Part shown: one piece after another, positions 27,541-36,288 of the stretch | Position numbering within the stretch: the first letter of the stretch is position 1 | Layout of the letters: each line of letters starts with the position of its first letter | The notes under the pieces: generated by a model | Seen by the model: only the letters and a program-made list of their open reading frames with translations | Told to the model about the DNA's origin: nothing | Database searches by the model: none | Source of the DNA: Paraburkholderia caffeinilytica | GTDB lineage: Bacteria > Pseudomonadota > Gammaproteobacteria > Burkholderiales > Burkholderiaceae | Reading direction: 5' to 3' | Length of the DNA: 64,000 nt | Assembly: GCF_003368325.1 (NCBI RefSeq) | Contig: NZ_CP031467.1 | Coordinates: 2,914,001-2,978,000, forward strand | Translations under genes and position numbers: made by a program

Positions 27541-28482
27541 TCAAAGTTCGTAGGTTTCGTGTTCGCCCTTGAGCGCCTGTTCGATCAGCTTGCGGTTCAT
27601 GCTCGGCGACAGCAGTTCGACGAGCGTATACACATAGCTGCGCAGATAGGCGCCCTGTTTCAGCGCGACCCGCGTCACATTGCTGCCGAACAGGTGGCCG
27701 ACCGGCATGGCGCGCAAATGGCGGTCGCGCTCGGCGTTGAACGCGATATCCGCCATGATGCCGACGCCCAGACCGAGTTCGACGTAGGTCTTGATCACGT
27801 CGGCGTCGATCGCCTCCAGCACGATGTCCGGATGCAGTCCGCGCAGGCGGAACGCCTCGTTGATCTTGGTGCGGCCGGCGAAGGCGTTGTCGTACGTAAT
27901 CAGCGGATATTGGGTCAGATCATCCAGCGACAAAAGTTTGCGGTCGAGCAGCGGATGGTCCGGTTGCATCACGGCGACGTGGTGCCACTGGAAGCAGGGT
28001 AGCGAGACCAGCTCCTTATAGTTGGCAACCGCCTCCGTGGCGATCGCCAGATCGGCCTGGTCGTGGATGACCATCTCGGCCACCTGCGTCGGGCTGCCTT
28101 GCAAAATTGAAAGGTGAACTTTCGGGAAGCGCTTCTTGAACTCCGCGATGGCGGCCGGAAGCGAGTAGCGCGCCTGGGTGTGGGTGGCGGCGATCACCAG
28201 ATTGCCCTGATCCTGGGCCGCGTAATCTTTACCGACCCGTTTGAGGCTCTCGACCTCCTGCAGTATCCTCTCAACCGACTGAAGAATGATGCGCCCCGGC
28301 TCGGTCAGCGAGCGCACGCGCTTGCCGTGCCGTGTGAAGATTTCGACGCCCAGCTCGTCTTCCAGCTCGATGATCGCCTTGGAGACGCCCGGCTGGCTTG
28401 TATACAGTGCTTTGGCCGCTTCGGTCAGGTTGAAATTCTGCCGCACAGCCTCACGGACGAAGCGGAATTGATGCAGGTTCAT
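27541..28482 (-). CDS. cysB: CysB-type LysR regulator of sulfur assimilation
   Basis: The 313-residue LysR-family protein has the CysB-like N-terminus MNLHQFRFVREAVRQNFNLTEAAKALYTSQPGVSKAIIELE with an HTH at about residues 18-40. Its effector domain contains THTQARYSLPAAIAEFKKRFPKV, the region that binds O-acetylserine or thiosulfate in CysB. It is divergent from the cysI operon, as expected for its main regulator. The full length is close to that of E. coli CysB. Confidence 0.93.
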   Translation of the reverse strand: MNLHQFRFVREAVRQNFNLTEAAKALYTSQPGVSKAIIELEDELGVEIFTRHGKRVRSLTEPGRIILQSVERILQEVESLKRVGKDYAAQDQGNLVIAATHTQARYSLPAAIAEFKKRFPKVHLSILQGSPTQVAEMVIHDQADLAIATEAVANYKELVSLPCFQWHHVAVMQPDHPLLDRKLLSLDDLTQYPLITYDNAFAGRTKINEAFRLRGLHPDIVLEAIDADVIKTYVELGLGVGIMADIAFNAERDRHLRAMPVGHLFGSNVTRVALKQGAYLRSYVYTLVELLSPSMNRKLIEQALKGEHETYEL

Positions 28483-28717
28483 ATATAACCTCTCCGCATA
28501 TCAAAAGAATTTTTTAGTCGTTTGAAATATAAGGCGAGTTTATTACGATCTGTCCATCTTTTTCAATATGGATATCTGTATTTGTCATAAGCAAATGAGA
28601 GATGGGTCTAAACCCTGACTCGGCTGGACTGACAAATAGAGATATCCAGGGCGCGGCGGAACCGGGTGGCCGGCCCCCGGACCGTCGTGTGTCACGCAAA
28701 AAAATTGGGGTCCCCGA
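28483..28717. promoter_or_regulatory. AT-rich cysB-cysI divergent control region
   Basis: These 235 bases between divergent cysB and cysI are markedly AT-rich at 28483-28600, unlike the surroundings, as CysB-binding regions usually are. Several T/A-rich tracts (TTTTTTAG, TTTATTACG, CTTTTTCAATATGG) are present, but I could not fix an exact CysB site or a -35/-10 pair. Confidence 0.5.
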
Positions 28718-30397
28718 ATGTACCAATACGATCAGTACGACCAGACCATCGTCGATGAGCGGGTCGCGCAATACGCCGATCAGGTTCGCCGCCGCTTGTC
28801 GGGCGAATTGAGCGAAGAGGAGTTCCGTCCGCTGCGCCTGCAGAACGGCCTGTACATGCAGCGTCATGCGTACATGCACCGCATCGCGATTCCGTACGGC
28901 AATCTGCGCAGCGACCAGATGCGCGTGCTGGCCCAGATCGCCCGCGAGCACGACCGCGGCTACGGTCACTTTTCGACGCGCTCGAACATCCAGTACAACT
29001 GGATCAAGCTCGAAGAAACGCCGGAAATCCTGCGCAAGCTTGCAGCGGTGCAGATGCACGGCATCCAGACCTCGGGTAACTGTATCCGTAACATCACGGC
29101 CGATCAGTTCGCCGGCGTAGCGCCGGATGAAGTGGTCGATCCGCGTCCGTGGGCGGAAATTCTGCGCCAATGGTCGACGTTCCACCCGGAGTTCGCCTGG
29201 CTGCCGCGTAAGTTCAAGATCGCCGTGTCGGGTTCGAAGGAAGACCGCGCTGCCGTGCAGATTCACGACATGGGCGTGTATCTGAAGAAGAACGAGCAGG
29301 GCGAACTGGTGGCCGACATCCTGGCCGGCGGCGGCATGGGCCGTACGCCGATCATCGGCGCGATCATCCGTAAAGATCTGCCGTGGCAACACCTGCTGAC
29401 GTACTGCGAAGCCGTGCTGCGCGTGTACAACCGCTACGGCCGCCGCGACAACATGTACAAGGCGCGCATCAAGATTCTCGTGAAGGCGTTGAGCCCGGAG
29501 AAATTCTCGGCGCAAGTCGAAGAAGAATGGCAACACCTGAAGGACGGCCCGTCGACGCTGACGCAAGCTGAAGTCGACCGCGTGTCGCAATACTTCCAGC
29601 CGCCGGTGTACGAAAAGCTGGCCGACACGGATGCATCGTTCGAAAAGCATTTGCTGGAAAACCGTGCGTTCGCCCGCTGGGTCGAACGTAATGTGCGTCC
29701 GCATAAGGTCGAGGGTTATTCGTCGGTCACGTTGTCGCTGAAGCCGACCACGATCGCTCCGGGCGATGCCACCGACGCGCAGATGGAAGCGGTCGCCGAT
29801 TGGGCCGACGAGTACTCGCTCGGCGAAATCCGCGTGTCGCACGAACAGAACCTGATTCTCGCCAACGTGAAGAAGCGCGACCTGTTCGCGCTGTGGGAAA
29901 AGGCCAAGGCGCAAGGTTTCGCGACGCCGAACATCGGCTTGCTGACCGACATCATCGCGTGCCCGGGCGGTGATTTCTGCTCGCTCGCGAACGCCAAGTC
30001 GATTCCGATCGCGCTGGCGATTCAGGAGCGCTTCAACGATCTCGACTACGTGTACGACCTCGGCGACGTGTCGCTGAACATCTCGGGCTGTATCAATGCC
30101 TGCGGTCACCACCACGTCGGCAACATCGGCATTCTGGGCGTCGATAAGGACGGCTCGGAGTGGTATCAGGTGACGCTCGGCGGCGAGCAGGGCACGGGCG
30201 CCACCGGTGCGCATCTCGGCCGCGTGATCGGCCCGTCGTTCTCGGCGGAAGAAATGCCGGACGTGATGAGCAAGGTGATCGATACGTTCGTGGAAAACCG
30301 CCACGAAGGCGAGCGCTTCATCGAAACGTACAACCGCATCGGCATCACCCCGTTCAAGGAACGTGTGTACGCCTCGCGTCAACCGGCTCACGCGTAA
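28718..30397 (+). CDS. cysI: Siroheme-dependent sulfite reductase hemoprotein
   Basis: The 559-residue protein reduces sulfite to sulfide. The [4Fe-4S]-siroheme cysteines occur as C-x5-C in CPGGDFCSLANAKS and C-x3-C in CINACGHHHVG near residues 416-454. It resembles nitrite/sulfite reductases with an N-terminal ferredoxin-like half. No flavoprotein cysJ is adjacent, so the electron donor is probably ferredoxin or another protein. It opens the assimilatory cluster and is followed after 22 bases by the DUF934 gene. Confidence 0.93.
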   Translation: MYQYDQYDQTIVDERVAQYADQVRRRLSGELSEEEFRPLRLQNGLYMQRHAYMHRIAIPYGNLRSDQMRVLAQIAREHDRGYGHFSTRSNIQYNWIKLEETPEILRKLAAVQMHGIQTSGNCIRNITADQFAGVAPDEVVDPRPWAEILRQWSTFHPEFAWLPRKFKIAVSGSKEDRAAVQIHDMGVYLKKNEQGELVADILAGGGMGRTPIIGAIIRKDLPWQHLLTYCEAVLRVYNRYGRRDNMYKARIKILVKALSPEKFSAQVEEEWQHLKDGPSTLTQAEVDRVSQYFQPPVYEKLADTDASFEKHLLENRAFARWVERNVRPHKVEGYSSVTLSLKPTTIAPGDATDAQMEAVADWADEYSLGEIRVSHEQNLILANVKKRDLFALWEKAKAQGFATPNIGLLTDIIACPGGDFCSLANAKSIPIALAIQERFNDLDYVYDLGDVSLNISGCINACGHHHVGNIGILGVDKDGSEWYQVTLGGEQGTGATGAHLGRVIGPSFSAEEMPDVMSKVIDTFVENRHEGERFIETYNRIGITPFKERVYASRQPAHA

Positions 30398-30419
30398 CCG
30401 CGAAAAGGATACTGAACAG

Positions 30420-30959
30420 ATGGCTTCTATCATCAAGAATCGCGCGATCGTCAACGATGACTGGACGGTGGTGCGCGCCGCTGAAGACGGCACGCTGCCC
30501 GCAGTCGATGCGTTGCCGGCCGGCAAAGTGCTGGTGCCGCTCGCGCTGTGGCAGGCTTCCCGTGATGCATTGATCGCGTCGCGCACTACCGCTGAAATCG
30601 GCGTGTGGCTCGCGCCGGATAGCGAACCCGCGGATATCGTCGGCGACTTCGACGCGATCGCGCTGATCGGCGTGGACTTCCCGGTGTTCCGCGACGGCCG
30701 CGGCTATAGCATCGGCCGCCTGTTGCGCGAGCGTTATGGCTACAAGGGCGAACTGCGCGCGATCGGCGACGTGCTGCGCGATCAGCTGGCGTTCATGTTC
30801 CGCTGCGGCTTCGATGCTTACGCATTGCGCTCGGATAAAGACTTCGACGACGCGCTCAAGGCGTTCGACGAATTCAGCTTCAACTATCAGGGCGCGGTGA
30901 ATTCGTCGCCGCTGTTCCGCCGCCGCGAAGCGGGCGAACTGGCAAAGGCCTCGGTATGA
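30420..30959 (+). CDS. DUF934-family protein of the sulfate assimilation cluster
   Basis: The 179-residue protein matches DUF934, a family encoded next to cysI in many beta- and gammaproteobacteria that lack cysJ. Segments such as GRGYSIGRLLRERYGYKGELRAIGDVLRDQLAFMFRCGFDAY are typical. The start at 30420 is chosen because an AAGGA lies about 10 bases upstream and upstream codons lack similarity. Its stop overlaps cysH by 4 bases (ATGA). The role is unproven; a part in electron delivery or CysI function is a guess from context. Confidence 0.88.
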   Translation: MASIIKNRAIVNDDWTVVRAAEDGTLPAVDALPAGKVLVPLALWQASRDALIASRTTAEIGVWLAPDSEPADIVGDFDAIALIGVDFPVFRDGRGYSIGRLLRERYGYKGELRAIGDVLRDQLAFMFRCGFDAYALRSDKDFDDALKAFDEFSFNYQGAVNSSPLFRRREAGELAKASV

Positions 30960-31711
30960 GCGGCGCACAATCCGCACAATTGCTCGCGCCGGAACTCGCC
31001 GCGAAGGTCGAGCGCCTCAATGCGCTGCTCGATTCGATCGCCGCGCGTCACGCGAACGTGAAGCTCGCCAGCAGCCTCGCAGCGGAAGACATGCTGCTCA
31101 CGCATGCGATTCTGTCGCGTGGCGTCAAGATCGGCATTTTCTCGCTGAACACGGGCCGTCTGCATGCGGAAACGCTTGGCATGCTCGATCGCGTGAAAGA
31201 GCGCTACGGTTACGACATCGAGCAGTTTCATCCGCAAGCTGCAGCGGTTGAAGAATACGTCGGCTCACATGGTCTGAACGCGTTTTATGAAAGCGTCGAT
31301 CTGCGCAAGCGCTGCTGCGAAATTCGCAAGGTGGAGCCGTTGAACCGCGCGCTGTCGGATGTCAGCGCCTGGGTGACGGGCCAACGCCGCGAGCAGTCGG
31401 TCACGCGTGCCGAACTGCACGAGGAAGAACACGACGCCGCTCGCAATATCGCCAAGTTCAATCCGCTGACGGACTGGACCGAAGCTGAAGTGTGGGACTA
31501 TCTGAAAGCGTTGGACGTACCGGTCAATCCGCTGCATGCGCGCGGTTACCCGAGCATCGGCTGCGAACCTTGCACCCGCGCGATCCGTCCCGGCGAAGAC
31601 AGCCGGGCAGGGCGCTGGTGGTGGGAGTCGCGCGATACGAAGGAATGCGGCCTGCACATCACGACGATTACGCCGATCCCTGTCAGCAGCAGCGAAAACG
31701 TTTCGGCGTAG
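30956..31711 (+). CDS. cysH: Adenylyl-sulfate (APS) reductase, iron-sulfur type
   Basis: The 251-residue protein reduces activated sulfate to sulfite. The paired cysteines in KRCCEIRKVEPL and the later CEPCTRA are the [4Fe-4S] ligands that mark APS reductases, in contrast to PAPS reductases. The catalytic C-terminal Cys lies in ECGLH. This agrees with the lack of an APS-kinase domain in cysN. It overlaps the DUF934 gene by 4 bases. Confidence 0.93.
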   Translation: MSGAQSAQLLAPELAAKVERLNALLDSIAARHANVKLASSLAAEDMLLTHAILSRGVKIGIFSLNTGRLHAETLGMLDRVKERYGYDIEQFHPQAAAVEEYVGSHGLNAFYESVDLRKRCCEIRKVEPLNRALSDVSAWVTGQRREQSVTRAELHEEEHDAARNIAKFNPLTDWTEAEVWDYLKALDVPVNPLHARGYPSIGCEPCTRAIRPGEDSRAGRWWWESRDTKECGLHITTITPIPVSSSENVSA

Positions 31712-31842
31712 TGCACGTAAGGCACGTAAAGCATTCAGGCGTTTCAGGCCTTGGTTTTTAGCTTGAACGCCGCACATACCGATTTGAATACTTCCGCGAC
31801 GCGAGCAACCGCTTGCGACGCGAATCAACGAAGGACCCAAAC

Positions 31843-32805
31843 ATGAGCACCACGCTCGATTCCACTGTGAATGCACCGCTTGCCAACACGGCGAACCGGA
31901 TGGACCACCTCGATTGGCTCGAAGCCGAGTCGATCCACATCCTGCGCGAACTGGTCGCCGAATGCAGCAAGCCCGCGCTGCTGTTTTCGGGCGGCAAGGA
32001 TTCGGTCGTGGTGCTGCATCTCGCGTTGAAGGCCTTCGGCATCGGTGCGAATCGCAAGACCGTGCTGCCGTTCCCGCTCGTCCATATCGACACTGGCCAC
32101 AACTACGACGAAGTGATCGACTTCCGCGATCGCCGCGCGAAAGAGATCGGTGCCGAACTGGTCGTGGGTCACGTCGAAGATTCGATCAAGCGCGGCACGG
32201 TGCGTCTGCGCCGCGAAACGGATTCGCGCAATGCCGCGCAAGCCGTGACGCTGCTCGAAACGATTGCTGAACACGAGTACACCGCGTTGATCGGCGGCGC
32301 GCGCCGCGACGAAGAAAAGGCTCGTGCAAAAGAACGGATCTTCTCGTTCCGCGACGAATTCGGTCAATGGGACCCGAAGGCTCAGCGCCCGGAACTGTGG
32401 AGCCTGTATAACGCGCGTCTGCATAACGGCGAACATCTGCGTGTGTTCCCGATCTCGAACTGGACCGAACTCGACGTGTGGCAATACATCGCCCGCGAAC
32501 AACTCGAACTGCCGTCGATCTATTACGCGCATCAGCGTGAGATCGTGCGCCGCAACGGCCTGCTTGTGCCGGTCACGCCGCTCACGCCGATGCGTGAGGG
32601 CGAAACCAGCGAAACCGCGCTGGTGCGTTTCCGCACGGTGGGCGATATCAGCTGCACGTGCCCGGTGGAAAGCGATGCCGACGATCTCGAGAAGATCATC
32701 GCCGAAACGGCCGTGACCGAAATCACGGAACGCGGCGCAACGCGGATGGACGACCAGGTCTCCGAAGCCGCGATGGAACAGCGTAAGAAGCAAGGTTATT
32801 TCTAA
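31843..32805 (+). CDS. cysD: Sulfate adenylyltransferase subunit 2
   Basis: The 320-residue protein is the ATP pyrophosphatase half of ATP sulfurylase and makes APS from ATP and sulfate. The PP-loop is SGGKDSVVVLHLA near residue 48. The ATG at 31843 follows AAGGA and begins MSTTLDSTVN; the family domain begins a few residues later at LDWLEAESIHILREL. It pairs with cysN 12 bases downstream. Confidence 0.95.
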   Translation: MSTTLDSTVNAPLANTANRMDHLDWLEAESIHILRELVAECSKPALLFSGGKDSVVVLHLALKAFGIGANRKTVLPFPLVHIDTGHNYDEVIDFRDRRAKEIGAELVVGHVEDSIKRGTVRLRRETDSRNAAQAVTLLETIAEHEYTALIGGARRDEEKARAKERIFSFRDEFGQWDPKAQRPELWSLYNARLHNGEHLRVFPISNWTELDVWQYIAREQLELPSIYYAHQREIVRRNGLLVPVTPLTPMREGETSETALVRFRTVGDISCTCPVESDADDLEKIIAETAVTEITERGATRMDDQVSEAAMEQRKKQGYF

Positions 32806-32817
32806 GCACACGGGGCA

Positions 32818-34137
32818 ATGCAAATGAACATTCATCAACCAGAAGACCTCGGCGTGCTGCGTTTTATCACTGCGGGCAGCGTCGACGATGGCAAGAGCAC
32901 GTTGATCGGCCGCCTGCTGTACGACAGCAAGGCGGTGTTGAGCGATCAGCTCTCGGCACTGTCGCGCGCAAAGAATAAGCGTACCGTTGGCGACGAAATC
33001 GATTTGTCGCTGTTGACGGACGGCCTTGAAGCCGAGCGCGAACAGGGCATCACGATCGACGTCGCGTATCGTTACTTCGCGACGGCCAAGCGTAAGTTCA
33101 TCATCGCCGACACGCCGGGCCACGAGCAGTACACGCGCAACATGGTGACGGGCGCATCGACCGCGCACGCAGCGATCATTCTGGTCGACGCGACCCGCGT
33201 GACGTTCATCGACGGCGTGGCGCAACTGCTGCCGCAAACCAAGCGTCACAGCGCGCTCGTGAAGCTGCTCGGCTTGCAGCACGCGATCGTCGCGATCAAC
33301 AAGATGGATCTCGTCGACTACAGCGAAACGCGTTTCAACGAGATCCGCGATGCGTATGTCGAACTCGCGCGTCAACTCGGTCTGAACGATGTGCGCTTCG
33401 TGCCGGTGTCGGCGTTGAAGGGCGACAACATCGTGACGGCTAGCGAAAGCATGCCGTGGTACGCGGGCGAGCCGCTGCTCGATTTGCTCGAAGCGCTGCC
33501 GGTCGACGTTCCGACGGGCCAGGCGCTGCGTTTCCCGGTGCAATGGGTCGCGCGTCAGGACGGCAGCCAGGCCGACGATTTCCGCGGCTACATGGGCCGT
33601 GTCGAAGCGGGTGAAGTGAAGGTCGGCGACACCATCGTCGTGCTGCCGGCGAATCGCGAAGCAACGGTTGCCGAGATCATCGCGCCGGTGACGGGTGGTA
33701 CGGCCGCGGTGGACCGTGCGTTTGCCGGCCAAACCGTGACGATCCGTCTGGCGGAAGACGTCGACGTGTCGCGCGGCGACACCTTCGTGCTGCGCGAAGC
33801 GGCGCCGGAACCGGCGAAGAAGCTGGAAGCGGATCTCTGCTGGTTCGACGACACGCCGCTGTCGACGCAGCGCAAGTACTTGCTGAAGCAGACCACCAAC
33901 ACGGTGTTCGCGCGGATCGGTGCGATCAAGGAAGTGCTGGACGTGCATACGCTTTCGCAGGCGACCGATCGCAAGGACCTGACGATGAACGACATTGGCC
34001 GCGTATCGCTGACGTTGCAAAAGCCGCTGGTGTGCGACGTGTACGACTCGCATCAGGGCACGGGCGCTTTCGTGCTGATCGACGAAGCGACGCATCACAC
34101 CGTCGCGGCTGGGATGATTCGGGCGTTTTCGGCTTGA
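32818..34137 (+). CDS. cysN: Sulfate adenylyltransferase subunit 1 (GTPase)
   Basis: The 439-residue EF-Tu-like GTPase drives APS formation by CysD. G1 is AGSVDDGKSTL, G3 DTPGHEQYTRNM and G4 NKMDLVDY. It ends after the translation-factor beta-barrel domains and has no APS-kinase (CysC) fusion, in line with direct use of APS by CysH. An in-frame second ATG at 32824 (MNIHQPED) is an equally possible start. Confidence 0.95.
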   Translation: MQMNIHQPEDLGVLRFITAGSVDDGKSTLIGRLLYDSKAVLSDQLSALSRAKNKRTVGDEIDLSLLTDGLEAEREQGITIDVAYRYFATAKRKFIIADTPGHEQYTRNMVTGASTAHAAIILVDATRVTFIDGVAQLLPQTKRHSALVKLLGLQHAIVAINKMDLVDYSETRFNEIRDAYVELARQLGLNDVRFVPVSALKGDNIVTASESMPWYAGEPLLDLLEALPVDVPTGQALRFPVQWVARQDGSQADDFRGYMGRVEAGEVKVGDTIVVLPANREATVAEIIAPVTGGTAAVDRAFAGQTVTIRLAEDVDVSRGDTFVLREAAPEPAKKLEADLCWFDDTPLSTQRKYLLKQTTNTVFARIGAIKEVLDVHTLSQATDRKDLTMNDIGRVSLTLQKPLVCDVYDSHQGTGAFVLIDEATHHTVAAGMIRAFSA

Positions 34138-34208
34138 GTCGCTGACAGGGTGATCGGCGCGGTCGCGCTTCGGGTTTTGCACGAACCGGACGAATGAGGT
34201 TGAGACGT

Positions 34209-34961
34209 ATGGGTAAGGTGTATCTGATCGGCGCAGGGCCAGGAGCCGCGGATCTCATCACGGTTCGGGGTGCGCGGTTGCTTGGCACGGCGGATGTGGT
34301 GTTGCATGACGCGCTTGTCGAGCCGGCAATGCTCGACTATGCGCCTGCTCACGCGCGGCGGATTGCGGTGGGTAAGCGCTGTGGCCAGCTTTCTACCGCG
34401 CAGCAGTTCATCAACAAGCAGATTGTGGATGCTGCGCTTGAGCACGATGTGGTGGTGCGTCTGAAGGGTGGCGATCCGATGTTGTTCGGGCGTGCCGATG
34501 AGGAGATGCGTGCGCTCGAGGCTGCAGGCATCGAGTACGAGGTGGTGCCTGGGATTACCGCTGCGCTGGCTAGCGCGGCTTCGTTGAAGCGGTCATTGAC
34601 GCTTCGCGGCGTGTCTCGCAGTGTTGCGTTGGCCACGCATAGCCGGGCGGCTGATACTGAGGCGATTCGGGAGCAGGTGAATGCGGATTCGCTCGTGTTC
34701 TATATGGGCCGCGATAGCGGGCCTGAAATCGCACAGGAGCTGATCGATGCCGGGCGCGATGGCGCGACGCCTGTGGCGATTGTCGAAGCCTGCAGTACGC
34801 CTCGCGAGCGGATGCTCACTCTCACGCTTTCGGGGCTCGCGTGCGGCGAGGCTCAGCAGTGGCTCGATGCTTCGCAGCCTAGTCTTTTGATGATCGGGGA
34901 GGCGTTTGCTGCCCGGCAGCAGGGGGCCCGCTCCGCGGATGGGATGTTGGTGGCTGCTTGA
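34209..34961 (+). CDS. cobA: Uroporphyrinogen-III C-methyltransferase (SUMT)
   Basis: The 250-residue enzyme methylates uroporphyrinogen III at C2 and C7 to give precorrin-2, the precursor of siroheme and cobalamin. Family motifs are LIGAGPGAADLITVRG at the N-terminus, VRLKGGDPMLFGR near residue 85 and YEVVPGITAALASAA. Here it probably supplies siroheme for CysI. It has no fused CysG oxidase/chelatase half; the chelatase candidate cbiX is 1.3 kb downstream on the other strand. I chose the ATG at 34209 (MGKVYLIG); an in-frame ATG at 34194 adds MRLRR. Confidence 0.93.
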   Translation: MGKVYLIGAGPGAADLITVRGARLLGTADVVLHDALVEPAMLDYAPAHARRIAVGKRCGQLSTAQQFINKQIVDAALEHDVVVRLKGGDPMLFGRADEEMRALEAAGIEYEVVPGITAALASAASLKRSLTLRGVSRSVALATHSRAADTEAIREQVNADSLVFYMGRDSGPEIAQELIDAGRDGATPVAIVEACSTPRERMLTLTLSGLACGEAQQWLDASQPSLLMIGEAFAARQQGARSADGMLVAA

Positions 34962-35068
34962 TGTTTTTTTTGCCTTTTGCAGCGCTTGTTTGGCCGTGTT
35001 CTTAGGACTTTGGCCTTTCCTTGATTTGTTAGTGGTCTATTAGCGTTCGCCCCTGTGCGGGGCAGGCA

Positions 35069-35103
35069 CCTACTTTTCTTTGCCGGCTGCAAAGAAAAGT
35101 AGG
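35069..35103. repeat. Perfect 15-bp inverted repeat with 5-base loop
   Basis: CCTACTTTTCTTTGC (35069-35083) pairs exactly with GCAAAGAAAAGTAGG (35089-35103). A short CCCCTGTGCGGGG dyad lies directly upstream (35050-35062). It is 107 bases after the cobA stop and could stop or stabilise transcripts, but the lack of a T run on the 3' side argues for a repeat element rather than a simple terminator. Confidence 0.85.
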
Positions 35104-35454
35104 CAAAAGAAAGCAGCTCAAACCGCTAATGCTAAGCGGGCACCGTGGCCCACAAGCGGTAGTGGCTCCGTGGAATCAGTGCCCGCGCCCCTGCACGCGT
35201 CAGTGACAAGGGCGTCATACTTCCCGTCTCACACTTCGTGCTCGCCGGAAGCGTTTGCCCAGCCGCGCTTCGCGCGACGTCACGGTCGGTTATCTACCAC
35301 TACTCCGTTTCTTTGCTGAAGTTTCTTCAGTGCTGTAGTCCTGTGTGCGGGCGCGCGCTTGGGAAATTTCGGAAATGGTGGCTTCGCGCGCTCTTTAGCC
35401 CAAGCAGGCGATCACTCGCGAAACGATACGTTTTAAACTCAATTCGCCGTCAAA

Positions 35455-35645
35455 ACAACGACGGTCAGGCTTGGCGGCCTGTTGCCAAACGCAGACCTGC
35501 CTCAGCAGGTCTGTGTCTATCTCTGCGCGTCTTATGGGCGGGCCGTGATGGGGGAGGCCTTCGGGCCTGCCGGTTTTCGTTTGGCGCCGGCCGCCAACCT
35601 TGTCATTGAGCCCGCTCACCACAGCGCATGCTGTGTGTCGGGCGA
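35455..35645 (+). ncRNA. Candidate structured RNA (phage P4 ash/icd-like element)
   Basis: Two stable hairpins occur close together: a 9-bp stem CAGACCTGC / GCAGGTCTG (35492-35513, loop CTCA) and AGGCC-TTCG-GGCCT with a UUCG tetraloop (35555-35568), followed by GCCGGTTTTCG. The arrangement GGGCGGGC..GTGATGGGGGAG, hairpin, GCCGGTTTTC resembles the conserved RNA region behind the phage P4-type ash protein annotations. The identity is from memory and is tentative. It sits just upstream of the 150-aa ORF and may be its leader. Confidence 0.4.
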
Positions 35646-35673
35646 TCCAGGTAAGTTTCAGGGAGATCGCGCC

Positions 35674-36126
35674 ATGAGTAAATCCGCCAAAAATTCACGA
35701 GCCACGTCGCGCCCACCCGTTGACGCACTTCAGTACGAAAAACTCGCCCTATCCGCTTTCGGACTTGTTGAACGGCAACTAAGCCAACTGGACAAGTTGG
35801 TCACGCTTGCGGCCTCGATATTCAGGAGTCCGGCAGTGACGCGAGAAGAGAGGCATCGCCAGCGGAAATTGCTGGAAGTGCTGATCGACACCGGCGAGGA
35901 TTATCAGCGAGAAGTCGAGATTGATCGCGAGTTGTACCAGGTCATTGCCCTTGACGCGAAGGGCGTGCCTCAAAGCTGCATCACCGCGCGTCACGCAGCG
36001 AACCTTCTGGCGAAGGCCTCACAGACGGCACCGGAGAGCTGCAAACGCACCCGCAAGATAAAGGCGACGCACAACAAGCAGGCGTGCTTCAGGACCATCA
36101 CGCGCCCTGGTGCGACCGCACACTGA
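35674..36126 (+). CDS. Orphan hypothetical protein of the repeat island
   Basis: The 150-residue protein starts MSKSAKNSRATSRPP, with GGGAG about 9 bases upstream of the ATG. The middle is helical and charged (QLDKLVTLAASIF; HRQRKLLEVLIDTGEDYQREVEID), with a Lys/Arg-rich C-terminus. It has no signal peptide or membrane segment. I do not recognise a function; phage- or satellite-like small proteins are a possible origin because of the upstream structured region. It is followed by a good terminator. Confidence 0.5.
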   Translation: MSKSAKNSRATSRPPVDALQYEKLALSAFGLVERQLSQLDKLVTLAASIFRSPAVTREERHRQRKLLEVLIDTGEDYQREVEIDRELYQVIALDAKGVPQSCITARHAANLLAKASQTAPESCKRTRKIKATHNKQACFRTITRPGATAH

Positions 36127-36156
36127 CATAGGCGCGTGACCTCGCGCCGCAATCAT

Positions 36157-36180
36157 AAAAAAGGCGCTTGCGCCTTTTTT
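36157..36180. terminator. Bidirectional rho-independent terminator after the orphan ORF
   Basis: A6-GGCG-CTTG-CGCC-T6 forms a short GC stem flanked by A and T runs, 30 bases after the orphan ORF stop on the plus strand. It can also serve the minus strand. Confidence 0.8.
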
Positions 36181-36225
36181 AATGTCTCGGATTGTGCGTA
36201 GTCGACTGGATTTCCCGGGCAGAAA

Positions 36226-36249
36226 TAAAAAAAGCGCGATTGCTCGCGC
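36226..36249 (-). terminator. Rho-independent terminator of the lptF-lptG-cbiX operon
   Basis: GCGCGA-TTGC-TCGCGC is followed on the minus strand by TTTTTTT and then AT. It lies about 40 bases after the cbiX stop. Confidence 0.8.
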
Positions 36250-36288
36250 CATGCCTTTTACTGCGGATCGGAAGCCAAGACGAAATAT

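Larger units (their letters stand above)
34962..35673. repeat. Dispersed-repeat island between cobA and the 150-aa ORF
   Basis: About 700 bases hold no credible conserved gene. The first part (35046-35110) contains a strong hairpin; this wording of repeat, with a palindromic ACTTTTCTTTG core, I recognise from Paraburkholderia genomes (memory, not a search). Short open frames here, for example 35080-35319, are low in recognisable content and probably not translated. The second part (35455-35640) has two further hairpins, listed separately. Confidence 0.6.

Noticed and set aside
28514..30586. Minus-strand open frame of 690 codons opposite cysI
   Set aside because: Antisense shadow of a conserved gene; composition is Arg/Val/His-rich without domains.
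31825..34182. Minus-strand open frame of 785 codons opposite cysD and cysN
   Set aside because: Same artefact; crosses two real genes.
35080..35319. Small plus-strand ORF of 79 codons in the repeat island
   Set aside because: It begins inside the hairpin repeat and has no domain. Similar frames appear wherever this repeat occurs, so it is probably not translated.
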